From contig CAIVPZ010000052.1 of assembly GCA_903907955.1 (NCBI GenBank), positions 1 through 53,626 on the forward strand: DNA of 53,626 bases, given 5' to 3'. This DNA comes from an uncultured Acetobacteraceae bacterium (GTDB lineage Bacteria; Pseudomonadota; Alphaproteobacteria; Acetobacterales; Acetobacteraceae). Each line of letters begins with the position of its first letter. Within the stretch, counting starts at the first letter, position 1. This document shows positions 9,267 to 17,698 of the stretch, in pieces. Made by a program: the position numbers and the translations under genes. Under the pieces are notes generated by a model. It had not been told where the DNA came from. It was given only the letters and a program-made list of their open reading frames with translations, and made no database searches.

Positions 9267-11416
9267 CAGAAGGTGAAGCCGTTCTGGCGGAACACCCTGA
9301 TGCACGCAGCCGCCGCTTCGGCGTCGTAGAGCCGGCCCTTGCCCTGCTCGATTTCGGCCAGCGCCGGACCCAGTCCAAGCGATGGGCGATACGGCCGGTG
9401 CGATGCCATTGCCTCGACCACATCGGCCACGGCGATGATTTTGGCGTCCCGCAGGATCGCGTCGCCTTTCAGGCCCTGCGGGTAGCCCGAGCCGTCCAGC
9501 CGTTCGTGATGCTGCAGGATCATCTGCGCGATCGGCCAGGGGAATGTCATGTCCTTCACGATATCATAGCCGGCCTGCGCATGCATCTGCACCAGTTGGT
9601 ATTCGAGTGGCGAGAGCTTGCCGGGCTTGCTGAGGATTTCCGCGGGAACGCGGATTTTGCCGATGTCGTGCACCATGGCCGCGAGTTCGATTCCCTCCAC
9701 CGCGTCGCTGGGCAGTCCCATTTCCCGGGCAATCGCCGCGGCGAGCCTGCTGACGTTGCGCTGATGCCCGGCGGTGTACGGATCGCGCACGTCCACCGTG
9801 TTCGCCAGCGCCTGCACCGTTGCCAGCATGGCCTGGCGCAGACGCTGCTCGGCATGTTTGCGCTCGGAGATGTCGCGGAAGAACCAGATGCGGCCATTAT
9901 AGACGTGATTTTCATCGAACATCGGTCCCGAATGGCGGTCGATGATCCGGCCATCCTTGAGTTCGATATCCTCATGGCTGGTCTCCTCAGGGTGGGCGTA
10001 GAGCCAGGCGACCCGTTCCCTGAAGCCGGCCTCGTCCTGCATCTGGCTGGCCACCGCGCCCAGCACGGGTTCATCGGCCCCGGCGACCACCAGTTCGGGG
10101 GCGATGTTCATCATCCGGAGGAACTGCGTGTTGGCGAGGATGACCCGGCCCTGTGCATCGACGCACAGAATCGCGCTGGGCGCGGCCTCGATGGCGGTTG
10201 TCTTCAGCAGATTGGCGGCGGCAAGCGCGCAGGCGGCGCATTCCCGGTCGGTGACATCGCGATAGAACCAGATCCGGCCGATATAGGTGCCGTCGGGTTG
10301 CAGGACAGGAGCGCAGTGACGCTCGAAGAACCTGCCGTCATTCAGGCGGATTTCATCGTCCAGCCGTTGGTCCCGGTCCGCGATGAGAGCCATTCTCCCC
10401 GCGATAAAGCCGTCCCGGTCCTCGACGCGGTCGGCCATCGCCTTGAACAGCGAAGCAGCGGATGGCGGCCGGTCCGGTTCCCCGTCAAGCAAGCCCGGCG
10501 GGAGGCCCCACATTTCGGCAAACCGCTGATTGAACGACAAAACACCGCTGTCGCCCACCATGACAATGCCATCCGGCGACAAATCGTGCTCGGCCTGAAG
10601 TATCGCGCGGCTGACCCCGAGGCGCCGTTCCGCCTGCTTGATCTGGGTGATGTCGTTGAGGGTGGTCCGGCTTCGCGCGAAGCTGCCATCGGGATTGGTC
10701 ACGGTGGTGGCATTCAACAGCGCGTGGAATGTCGTGCCGTCCTTGCGGACAAGCTCGTATTCCAGGTTGTGGATTTCCCCGGTCGCCAGAAAGCGCGGAA
10801 ATGCCTCGTGGAACAGCCTGGCACTGGCGGGTGTCAGCAACTGCGTCATGTGCATCCTGCCGACGACTTCCTCGCGCCGGTAGCCCAGCCACCGCAGCTC
10901 GGTGTCGTTGATCATGACGATCACACCATCGCTGTTCAGCGCGTGGTAGCCGCAGGGGGCATGGTTGTAGAGGTCCTCGATTTCTTCGGCAGTGGCACGC
11001 CGGGCGATCTCGGCGTCGCGCCGCTCCCTGGCCGCCGCGGCGCCGGCCATTGCCATTTCGGCCGCCAGCGGCAGCCGGGCCAGCCGGTCCTTGCGGACGT
11101 AATCGGTGGCGCCGGCCTTGACCACCGCCACCGCCGCCTCGTCCTCCAGGGTGCCGGTGACCAGCAGGACCGGCACGATCGCGTCGCGCTCCCGCACCAG
11201 TTTCACCGCCGTCAGGCCGTCGAGGTCCGGCAGGTTGTAATCGACAATGATCAGGTCCGGCTGGAACGTTGCCAGCGCCGCCACGAAGTCCGCCCGGCCG
11301 GTGACTGTCTGCGCCTCGACGGCGATGCCGGCGCGGCGCAGAACGCGCTGCTCGAGTTCGGCGTCCTCAGGGACGTCTTCCAGGATCAGCAGGCGCAGGG
11401 GCGCGGTGGCGAGCAT
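9266..11416 (-). CDS. Response regulator with PAS repeats and HD-GYP phosphodiesterase
   Basis: The 716-residue protein runs: receiver (LILEDVPEDAE, IIVDYNLPD, VRKDRLA; residues 1-120), about three PAS-type sensory domains (NHAPCGYHALNSDG, DLSPDGIVMVGDSG, EAAPSAILCVDAQG), then an HD-GYP domain from about 510. The latter has AMVHDIGKIRVP and HHERLDGSGYPQGL with the canonical HD and GYP residues, so it is expected to hydrolyse cyclic-di-GMP. Its receiver shares a near-identical stretch with the neighbouring REC-GGDEF-EAL protein. It is encoded in the kaiC operon 13 bp after the single-domain regulator, so a synthase and a hydrolase sit under the same control. Confidence 0.9.
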   Translation of the reverse strand: MLATAPLRLLILEDVPEDAELEQRVLRRAGIAVEAQTVTGRADFVAALATFQPDLIIVDYNLPDLDGLTAVKLVRERDAIVPVLLVTGTLEDEAAVAVVKAGATDYVRKDRLARLPLAAEMAMAGAAAARERRDAEIARRATAEEIEDLYNHAPCGYHALNSDGVIVMINDTELRWLGYRREEVVGRMHMTQLLTPASARLFHEAFPRFLATGEIHNLEYELVRKDGTTFHALLNATTVTNPDGSFARSRTTLNDITQIKQAERRLGVSRAILQAEHDLSPDGIVMVGDSGVLSFNQRFAEMWGLPPGLLDGEPDRPPSAASLFKAMADRVEDRDGFIAGRMALIADRDQRLDDEIRLNDGRFFERHCAPVLQPDGTYIGRIWFYRDVTDRECAACALAAANLLKTTAIEAAPSAILCVDAQGRVILANTQFLRMMNIAPELVVAGADEPVLGAVASQMQDEAGFRERVAWLYAHPEETSHEDIELKDGRIIDRHSGPMFDENHVYNGRIWFFRDISERKHAEQRLRQAMLATVQALANTVDVRDPYTAGHQRNVSRLAAAIAREMGLPSDAVEGIELAAMVHDIGKIRVPAEILSKPGKLSPLEYQLVQMHAQAGYDIVKDMTFPWPIAQMILQHHERLDGSGYPQGLKGDAILRDAKIIAVADVVEAMASHRPYRPSLGLGPALAEIEQGKGRLYDAEAAAACIRVFRQNGFTF

Positions 11417-11429
11417 GGGGGTTGACCTG

Positions 11430-11891
11430 TCAAACAGTCGGCGGCCGGTTCATCAACATCCAGTACAGCCCCAGCTTTTCAACGGTGGTCGAAAAATCCT
11501 CGAACTTCACCGGCTTGCTGATGAAGCTGTTGGCGCCCAGCTCATAGCTGCGTACCACATCGCTGTCCTCCTGTGACGACGTCAGCACGACCACCGGAAT
11601 CACTTTGGTGTGGCCGTTGGATTTCACCTGGCGCAGCACTTCCAGACCATCCACTCTCGGCATCCGCAGATCGAGCAGGATGAGCTTCAGCCGGTCGATG
11701 GAATAGCCCGCGGTGTAGGCACCGTTGCTGAACAGGAAGTCCAGCGCTTCGGCGCCATCCCTGACCCAGGCGATTTCGCTGGCAAGGCGGTGTTTACGCA
11801 GGGCACGCTGGCACAGTTCCGCGTCGGTCGGATTGTCTTCCACCAGCAGGATCGACACGTTGCGGTGCTGCGCAGGCAACTGCTCAGACAT
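11430..11891 (-). CDS. Single-domain response regulator (CheY/Rcp-like)
   Basis: This is a stand-alone receiver domain of 153 residues with the acidic pocket LLVEDNPTD, the phospho-acceptor Asp in [18 protein letters not shown] and the Lys in ISKPVKF. There is no output domain, so it should act by protein-protein contact or as a phosphate shuttle. The ATG at 11891 overlaps the end of the upstream histidine kinase gene by 8 bases, making that kinase its likely partner. The sequence style ([26 protein letters not shown]) matches Rcp-type regulators found with phytochrome-like and multi-PAS kinases. It may pass phosphate to the two REC-containing cyclic-di-GMP enzymes downstream; this is inference. 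Confidence 0.9.
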   Translation of the reverse strand: MSEQLPAQHRNVSILLVEDNPTDAELCQRALRKHRLASEIAWVRDGAEALDFLFSNGAYTAGYSIDRLKLILLDLRMPRVDGLEVLRQVKSNGHTKVIPVVVLTSSQEDSDVVRSYELGANSFISKPVKFEDFSTTVEKLGLYWMLMNRPPTV

Positions 11892-14817
11892 GCGCACTTT
11901 CCCCTGCCGGCAGAGCAAAGGAGAATGTCGCCCCTTCGTCCGGCTTGCCTACCGCCCAGATCCGGCCGCCATGCCGGACGACAATCCGCTTGACGATCGC
12001 CAGCCCGATGCCGTTGCCGGGGAACTGCTCCGGAGCATGCAGGCGCTGGAACATGCCGAACAATTTCCCGGCATATTGCATATCGAACCCGGCGCCGTTG
12101 TCCTGCACGGAGAACACAATCCCGTCACCCTCGGCGCGGGCGCCGATTTCAATCCGTGGGTTTGCGGTCCTGCCGGTGAACTTGATGGCATTGTCCAGCA
12201 GGTTCATCCAGACGCGCCGCAGCATCTGCGGATCGCCGTGCACATGCGGCAGTGGTCCGATTTGCATGTCGATGCTGCGGCCGGCGATCGCCGGGGCAAG
12301 CTCGTTCAGTGTCTCCTCGACCAGCGCCGCCATGTCGGTATCCGACTCCGCCAGTTCGCGGCGGCTGATGCGGGCGAAGGCGAGGATGTCGTCGATCAGT
12401 TGCGCCATCCTTATGGCGCCGTTGCGCACCACATCGAGGAGGCGCTTGCCCTCGGCGTCCAGCCGGTCGCCGTAATCATCAAGTAAAATCTGCGAGAAGC
12501 CGTCGATGGCGCGCAGCGGCGCGCGCAGATCGTGCGATACCGAATAGGCGAAGCTCTCCAGTTCCTTGTTGGCGTCCGCCAGCGCCTCATTGGCGTGCTC
12601 CAGATCGGCGGTGCGCGCGGCGACCAGGCCCTCCAGATTCTGCCGGTAGCGGAGCAGTTCCGCTTCGGTGGCTTTGCGGGCGGAAATGTCGCGCAGGAAC
12701 ACCACAAGCTGGTTCGTGGCGCGCCAGGCGACCAGACTGATCTCGATATCGAAAACCGTGCCGTCCTTGCGGCGGTGCCGGCTTTCGAACTGGTCGAAGC
12801 CCGCCTCCATCGCCCGCCGGATACGCGCGGCCGTCTGCTCGGGAGCCTCCGCCGCCTCAACATCGGGGATATGCAGCGCCAGCAGTTCGTCGCGCGTGTA
12901 GCCGCTCATCCGGCAGTAGGAATCGTTGACATCCAGCAGCGCGCCGTCGGTGTCCGCCAGCCAGTAGCCGTCGGGCGAGGCGGTCAGGAGCGTGGCATAC
13001 TGATCGGCCTGCCGGCGGATGATTTCCTCGGCGCGGCGGCGTTCGGTGATGTCGGAGAACACGGCGACCCCGGCCAGAACCGATCCGTCCTCGGCATGGA
13101 TCGGCCGGGCGGTGGTTTGCAACAGGCAGGCGGAACCGTCGGTCCGTCGCATCCAGATTTCGGCGTCGTTGGTGTCCTCGCCGCGGAGGGCGCGGACGAG
13201 CGGAACCTGGTCGTGCGGCATGGGCGTGCCACCATCCGGCGCATGCAGCCCGGCCCGGGAGGCCCAGATGTCCAGCGTTTCGTCCACCATCTTGTCCGGC
13301 ACATCGACGCCGTACATGCGGCACGCCGCCGGATTGACCTCGATGATGGTTCCGTCGATGGCGGCGACGATGACGCCTTCGGCCATGCTGTCCAGGATGG
13401 AGCGCAGCTTGGCGGTTTCCGCCAGCAGCAGGCGCTCGCGGAAGCGCATCGCTTCCTCGGCGTTGCGGCGCAGCGTGTTGTCGTGCATCAGGATGGCCGC
13501 CGCCACGACGTTGCCGGCGGCGTCGCGGATCGGCGAGTAGGTGAGCGAGACGGCGATGCGGCGGCGATCCCTGGTGAGGCGGATGGTGTCGAACTGCTCC
13601 ACCGCTTCATCGCGGCAGACTTTTTCAAACAGCCAGAGCGCCTCGCCGGCGATCTCGCGGGGAACCAGGGTTTCGGAGGGCCGGCCGATGATTTCGGCGG
13701 CGGTATAGCCGAACATTCGCTCGGCGGCCTTGTTCCAGGAGGAGATGGTGCCGGTGAGATCCCGGCCGACGATCGCCTCGCCCGCCGATTCCACGATGGC
13801 GGCGAGCCGCTCGTTTTCCTTCCTGTTGCGCAGGGCAACGATGCCGAATGCCAGATTATCCGCCAGTTCGGCGAGGAAGCGCAGTTCCTGATCGTCGAAC
13901 GCATCCGACCGCGGGGAACGGACGCTCAGGGCACCAAAGGAAGCGTGATCGGCCCGCAGCGGCAGGCTCGCGGACGAACGGCAGTCCCTGTCCTGGCCGG
14001 GCCGGCATCCGGGCGCGGCATCGGGGTTGCGCGCGATGATCGGCTGGCCGGTGCGGACCGCCGCCGCGACCGGCCCGGCGACGTTCCCGGCATCGCCGTT
14101 TTCGTCCGTTCCGGCGACCGGACGAACCGTGCCGGTATCGGCATCTTCCGCATAGCCGATCCAGACCGACCGGTAGCCGGCGGCGTTCGCAATCGCCTGA
14201 CAGATGTCGGCCAGCATCCTGGTTTCGTCGGTGGCATGGGCAAGAATGGCATTGCAGGCGATCAGCGCGCGCTGTTCGCGGATCGCCCGGTCCCGCGCCG
14301 CCTCCGCGCGTTGCTGTTCCGTCAGATCGGCGATCACGACGGCGATGCGTTTCAGGTCGCCGCCGCTCTGGCGGTGGACGGCGACCGAAACCGGCACCCG
14401 GCTGCCATCGGATGCCAGCAAGGCCGCCGGCAGGCGGGTCGCCGTGGTTTCGCTGGCGCGCAGGGCCGCCGCCAGCGCCGCGGCATCGTCGCCCTGGAAA
14501 TGCTCCGGCAGGCGCGTGCCGATGAGCGTCCGCAGCTCGCCCTTGAGCAGGTCGGCAAAGCTCTGGTTGCAATACAGAATAACACCGTCCGGGGTGACCG
14601 CGAGGGCGCCCTCGGTCATCGACTCGACCATGTAGCGGTATGGCTGGTCGGCGCCCTGCAGGGTGTAGATCCACGGGCCGGCCGGGGTATCGACGGTGAT
14701 GGCATCCACCGCGCCGGAGCGGATGGCATGCAGCGCCGCCTCGGCGTCCGCCAGGCGGGCCTGAAGGTCGGCGATTTCCTGCCGGGCGGCAGGGTCGGTG
14801 CGGGCGCGGGTCGTCAT
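11884..14817 (-). CDS. Multi-PAS/GAF sensor histidine kinase
   Basis: A 977-residue cytoplasmic kinase with no evident membrane segment. Order: a coiled N-terminus; a PAS domain ([16 protein letters not shown]); a GAF-like domain (about 175-325); three more PAS domains ([44 protein letters not shown]); a HisKA domain with phospho-acceptor His in [13 protein letters not shown]; and a HATPase domain ([27 protein letters not shown]). The C-terminal half resembles bacteriophytochrome-type kinases, but no bilin-binding Cys can be claimed. The start codon overlaps the kaiB stop (ATGA) and its end overlaps the next receiver gene. The position next to kaiB invites comparison with the cyanobacterial SasA kinase, but here KaiB is a separate protein. 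Confidence 0.9.
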   Translation of the reverse strand: MTTRARTDPAARQEIADLQARLADAEAALHAIRSGAVDAITVDTPAGPWIYTLQGADQPYRYMVESMTEGALAVTPDGVILYCNQSFADLLKGELRTLIGTRLPEHFQGDDAAALAAALRASETTATRLPAALLASDGSRVPVSVAVHRQSGGDLKRIAVVIADLTEQQRAEAARDRAIREQRALIACNAILAHATDETRMLADICQAIANAAGYRSVWIGYAEDADTGTVRPVAGTDENGDAGNVAGPVAAAVRTGQPIIARNPDAAPGCRPGQDRDCRSSASLPLRADHASFGALSVRSPRSDAFDDQELRFLAELADNLAFGIVALRNRKENERLAAIVESAGEAIVGRDLTGTISSWNKAAERMFGYTAAEIIGRPSETLVPREIAGEALWLFEKVCRDEAVEQFDTIRLTRDRRRIAVSLTYSPIRDAAGNVVAAAILMHDNTLRRNAEEAMRFRERLLLAETAKLRSILDSMAEGVIVAAIDGTIIEVNPAACRMYGVDVPDKMVDETLDIWASRAGLHAPDGGTPMPHDQVPLVRALRGEDTNDAEIWMRRTDGSACLLQTTARPIHAEDGSVLAGVAVFSDITERRRAEEIIRRQADQYATLLTASPDGYWLADTDGALLDVNDSYCRMSGYTRDELLALHIPDVEAAEAPEQTAARIRRAMEAGFDQFESRHRRKDGTVFDIEISLVAWRATNQLVVFLRDISARKATEAELLRYRQNLEGLVAARTADLEHANEALADANKELESFAYSVSHDLRAPLRAIDGFSQILLDDYGDRLDAEGKRLLDVVRNGAIRMAQLIDDILAFARISRRELAESDTDMAALVEETLNELAPAIAGRSIDMQIGPLPHVHGDPQMLRRVWMNLLDNAIKFTGRTANPRIEIGARAEGDGIVFSVQDNGAGFDMQYAGKLFGMFQRLHAPEQFPGNGIGLAIVKRIVVRHGGRIWAVGKPDEGATFSFALPAGESAHV

Positions 14818-15182
14818 CGGGGCCTGCCTTGCGTGGTTGCGGCGTCCGGTTCATCGGCCACCAGTTCGAGGCCCAGCAGCACGCTCGTGTGGTCCGACAT
14901 GTCGCCTACCAGCCGCCGCACCGGCAGCGGCAGAAGCCTGATCAGGGTGGGAAGCACGATCACCTGTTGCACGTGGAGCAGGTCGGGGTGCTGGAAGGCG
15001 TCGATCACTTCCAGGTCGTAGCGGCCATGCAGATACCGGTCGCCGATCGCCTTGATGTTGGCGATCGCCAGGGTCGAACGCGGCGTTACGCCGGAGACGA
15101 ACAGGCGCAGCCGGTAGCGGGGCTGGTCGCCGGCAGCGGCCGGCGGCGGTTCGCCGGTGGGGGGGGGCGGGTCCGGGGTCAT
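14814..15182 (-). CDS. kaiB: KaiB-like protein
   Basis: The 122-residue protein contains the thioredoxin-like KaiB fold: RLRLFVSGVTPRS, IANIKAIGDRYL, YDLEVIDAFQHPDLLHVQQVIVLPTL and VLLGLELV. In cyanobacteria KaiB switches fold to bind phosphorylated KaiC and recruits or releases kinases. The N-terminus has a Pro-rich extension of about 20 residues and the C-terminus a short acidic tail. It overlaps kaiC by 4 bases upstream and the kinase gene by 4 bases downstream, so the three are co-transcribed and coupled. No kaiA is present, as is usual for KaiBC pairs outside cyanobacteria. Confidence 0.9.
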   Translation of the reverse strand: MTPDPPPPTGEPPPAAAGDQPRYRLRLFVSGVTPRSTLAIANIKAIGDRYLHGRYDLEVIDAFQHPDLLHVQQVIVLPTLIRLLPLPVRRLVGDMSDHTSVLLGLELVADEPDAATTQGRPR

Positions 15183-16927
15183 TCCGTGGTTCTTGCAGCG
15201 TCGGGAACGGGCGCGCCACCCGGTTCCTCGCGCTGGCGCGCGAGCAGGCCGCGACCGGTCAGCAGGTCGGAGGTGGCGGATGCAAGCTGCGCGAGCGCCA
15301 TGCCGGTAGCCTCGGCTTCGGCGGCGAATTCGGCCTGCATTTCGGCAATGCGTGCCTCCATGATCTTCTGCTTGCGCAGCAGGGCGGCCTGTCTGCCGGC
15401 GGCGTCCTGTTGCAGCCTGGCGGCGGCGGCGTGGTCCAGCAGTTCCTGCGCCGTCCGTGCGGAGCCGGTCAGGATTTTGCCATCCGGCCCGACGACGACC
15501 TCCACCAGATCGGCGCCGTGGTCGGTCAGCAGCAGTTCGCGTGCCTGGTTGGAATGCCGCAGGCCGCGGGACTTGACGATGTACAGCGCCCGGGTGCGCT
15601 CGCCCGCCTGTTCCAGGTTGCGCAGCACCAGCCAGGTATCGACCAGCGAGGAAATGCCGACTTCGCTCTGTTCGGCCGGCAGCGCGGCGCTGGTGAGGCT
15701 GGTGAGAAACAGGGTGATCTGCCGGCTTTTCAGCACATCAACCATGCGCATCAGCATGAACCTGCTGTCGAGCAGCGTGCCGGCCGATTCAAGCGCGGAT
15801 ACCGAGTCCAGGATGACAATCTGCGGCGCGAACGCATCCGTCAGACCGAGCATCACGCTGAGATGCACCTCCAGCCCGAAGCTGGCCGGCCGCGCGGCGG
15901 CGAAGCGCAGCAGCCCCTTGGCAACCCAGCAGCCAAGGTCGATGCCGATGGACTGCATGTTGCGCTCTATCTGGTCCGGCGATTCCTCGAAGGCGAAATA
16001 GAGGCAACGCTCGCCCCGCCGGCAGGCCGCTTCGGCGAAGTGGGCGGCGAGACTGGTTTTGCCGGTGCCGGTGGTGCCGGTCACCAGCAGGGTGCCGCCG
16101 CGGAAACAGCCCTGGCGGCTGAACATGGCGTCGAGCCGGGGAATGCCGGTGGAAATGATGTCCCGCGACGTCGTGTATTGCAGGTCGCTGTCGGTGATCG
16201 GCAGCACGGTGAGGCCGTGGCCGCCGATCAGGAACGGATACTCGTTGCTGCCGTGCGTCGAGCCGCGATACTTGATGATGCGCAGGCGGCGGGTGGCGAT
16301 ATTGTTGATGACCCGCTGGTCGAGCAGAAGCACGCAGTCGGAAACATATTCCTCCAGGCCATGGCGGGTGAGGGTTCCATTGCCCTGTTCGCCGGTGACG
16401 ATGGTGGTGATTCCCTTATCCTTGAGCCGGGCGAACAGGCGGCGCAATTCCCAGCGCAGCGTCTGGTGGCGGGACAGGGTGGCGAACAGCGCCTCGATGC
16501 TGTCGAGCACGATGCGCGTCGCGCCGACCGCGGCGATGTCGGCGTCGAGGCGAAGGAACAGGCCGTCGAGATTGTAGGCGCCGGTTTCGGTGACCTGCTC
16601 GGCGTCGATCACCACCGTGTCTATCACGAGCTTGCGGTCGGCGATCAGGGCGGGCAGGTCGAAGCCAAGCGAGGCGCAATTCTGCGCGAGGTCGGTGCTG
16701 CGTTCCTCAAAGCAGATGAACACGCCGTTCTCATTGTGCTCCCGGATGCCGCGGACCAGGAACTCCATGGCCAGCAGCGTCTTGCCGGTGCCGGCGCCGC
16801 CGCAGACCAGCGTCGGCCGGAAGCGGGGAAGGCCGCCATTGGTGATGGCGTCGAGGCCGCGGATGCCGGTGGCGCATTTGGGCAGCCCTGGCGGGAACGC
16901 GGCGAAGGCTTCGGGGGGGCTGCTCAT
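15179..16927 (-). CDS. kaiC: KaiC-like double RecA ATPase/kinase
   Basis: The 582-residue protein has two RecA-type domains. CI has Walker A GGAGTGKT at 43-50 and the Glu pair in FICFEERS at 74-75. CII has Walker A GTTGTGKT near 285 and FAFEES near 313. The site matching the Ser431/Thr432 pair of Synechococcus KaiC reads GISSLVDTW (near 425), that is Ser-Ser. The C-terminus continues about 70 residues as an Ala/Gln-rich helical tail with no visible similarity to the KaiA-binding tail. The ATG at 16927 is chosen because KaiC homology starts there (FPPGLPKCATGIRGLD); the longer frame upstream is meaningless. It is the first gene of the operon, and a sigma-70-like promoter lies about 140 bases upstream. 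Confidence 0.9.
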   Translation of the reverse strand: MSSPPEAFAAFPPGLPKCATGIRGLDAITNGGLPRFRPTLVCGGAGTGKTLLAMEFLVRGIREHNENGVFICFEERSTDLAQNCASLGFDLPALIADRKLVIDTVVIDAEQVTETGAYNLDGLFLRLDADIAAVGATRIVLDSIEALFATLSRHQTLRWELRRLFARLKDKGITTIVTGEQGNGTLTRHGLEEYVSDCVLLLDQRVINNIATRRLRIIKYRGSTHGSNEYPFLIGGHGLTVLPITDSDLQYTTSRDIISTGIPRLDAMFSRQGCFRGGTLLVTGTTGTGKTSLAAHFAEAACRRGERCLYFAFEESPDQIERNMQSIGIDLGCWVAKGLLRFAAARPASFGLEVHLSVMLGLTDAFAPQIVILDSVSALESAGTLLDSRFMLMRMVDVLKSRQITLFLTSLTSAALPAEQSEVGISSLVDTWLVLRNLEQAGERTRALYIVKSRGLRHSNQARELLLTDHGADLVEVVVGPDGKILTGSARTAQELLDHAAAARLQQDAAGRQAALLRKQKIMEARIAEMQAEFAAEAEATGMALAQLASATSDLLTGRGLLARQREEPGGAPVPDAARTTE

Positions 16928-17065
16928 AACGGTTCTGTCCGGGCGAAGGTATTGACGAAGGCGGTGGCGGGCTGCCCGGGGCGCTCCGGCAATCATTCGC
17001 CCGGACGAAAGACAGATTGCGGCATCGGCTGCTGCATGGAAGCCGGTCGTTGACGCAGGCCAATT

Positions 17066-17094
17066 ATTATACCGGATTCCTTGGAAGATGTGGA
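17066..17094 (-). promoter_or_regulatory. Sigma-70-type promoter of the kaiC operon
   Basis: On the minus strand a perfect TATAAT (17066-17071) is preceded, with a 17-base spacer, by TCCACA (17089-17094), which matches four of six -35 consensus bases. Transcription would start near 17059, leaving a leader of about 130 bases before kaiC. It sits between the kaiC start and the sigma-54 promoter of gvpA, facing away from it. Confidence 0.55.
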
Positions 17095-17153
17095 CGGGAA
17101 CTACCGCGATATTTGATGCCGGTATGAAAGAGGCGGCGAAGCGGCGTTCAACA

Positions 17154-17245
17154 TTGCGTGATGGGCGCCGGGGATTTTGCGTGATGCGGTGCGAGGCGCC
17201 CGGGTGGCGTCGCCCGTACCCCTGGTGCCGGTGTTCCGCGGCACC
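17154..17245. promoter_or_regulatory. Candidate upstream activator sites for gvpA
   Basis: TTGCGTGATG occurs twice as a direct repeat at 17154-17163 and 17177-17186, 23 bp apart. A separate inverted repeat GGTGCC-N10-GGCACC lies at 17224-17229 and 17240-17245. Relative to the start predicted by the sigma-54 promoter these fall at about -170 to -80, the usual range for NtrC-type activator binding. Which of them, if any, is bound is unknown. Confidence 0.35.
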
Positions 17246-17300
17246 ATGCTGAATCAGTGGCTTGGCCGGTGTTCTGGGTCGCCAATCCGCGGCGAGGGGG

Positions 17301-17316
17301 TGGCACGCAAGTTGCG
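17301..17316 (+). promoter_or_regulatory. Sigma-54 (-24/-12) promoter of the gas vesicle operon
   Basis: TGGCACG-CAAG-TTGCG matches the RpoN consensus TGGCACG-N4-TTGCW at every position except the last base, with the invariant GG (17302-17303) and GC (17314-17315) exactly ten bases apart. The predicted transcription start is near 17327, about 60 bases upstream of gvpA. A sigma-54 activator is encoded in the same cluster at 26596-28020. Confidence 0.85.
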
Positions 17317-17388
17317 ATGAAGCCAGCGCCGGTTTGATCGCGTCTGACAGGAATCCGGCGCTACAAATCTGATCTGAGGAGAAACCCA

Positions 17389-17607
17389 ATGGCACGCCTC
17401 CAGAAGTCCACTGACTCGTCCAGCCTCGCCGAGGTTGTTGACCGGATTCTCGACAAGGGCATCGTGATCGACGCGTGGGTGAAAGTCTCGCTGGTCGGCA
17501 TCGAGCTGATCACCATCGAGGCCCGCGTGGTGGTCGCATCGGTCGAGACGTACCTGAAGTATGCGGAAGCCGTCGGCCTTACTGCGTCGGCCGCGGCCCC
17601 GGCATAG
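17389..17607 (+). CDS. gvpA: Gas vesicle major structural protein GvpA
   Basis: The 72-residue protein is a clear Gvp[55 protein letters not shown]. GvpA subunits polymerise into the ribs of the gas-filled shell, which excludes water and provides buoyancy. The length and the amphipathic core match the family; the C-terminus ends in a short Ala-rich tail. The start is supported by GAGGAG about nine bases upstream. It is the first gene after the sigma-54 promoter and is followed by a strong hairpin, so its transcript is likely the most abundant of the cluster. A second GvpA-type domain is fused to GvpK at 21392 and a third makes up GvpJ at 22111. Confidence 0.97.
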   Translation: MARLQKSTDSSSLAEVVDRILDKGIVIDAWVKVSLVGIELITIEARVVVASVETYLKYAEAVGLTASAAAPA

Positions 17608-17631
17608 CGGGACCGTCAGCTCACCACGGGT

Positions 17632-17673
17632 CTGCCGGGAGGGCGCCGCGAACCGCGGCGCTGCTCCCGGCAG
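17632..17673 (+). terminator. Strong hairpin after gvpA (partial terminator or mRNA stabiliser)
   Basis: An outer stem of ten perfect pairs (CTGCCGGGAG with CTCCCGGCAG) encloses an inner stem of eight perfect pairs (GCGCCGCG with CGCGGCGC) around a three-base loop, with a small asymmetric bulge. No U-run follows, so it is not a standard intrinsic terminator. It lies 24 bases after the gvpA stop, where it could protect a gvpA message from 3' decay and reduce expression of downstream genes. Confidence 0.6.
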
Positions 17674-17698
17674 CACGGCCAAACGGGCGGAGGAACAT

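Noticed and set aside
9245-11425. 726-codon plus-strand frame opposite the HD-GYP gene
   Set aside because: Antiparallel shadow in GC-rich DNA; the minus strand encodes clear REC, PAS and HD-GYP motifs.
12532-15021. 829-codon plus-strand frame opposite the histidine kinase
   Set aside because: No domain features; the opposite strand has complete kinase motifs.
17050-17072. TTGACG followed by an AT-rich stretch as a plus-strand promoter for gvpA
   Set aside because: The possible -10 elements are only 9-13 bases away. The same bases give a good TATAAT on the minus strand for kaiC, and gvpA has a much better sigma-54 site.
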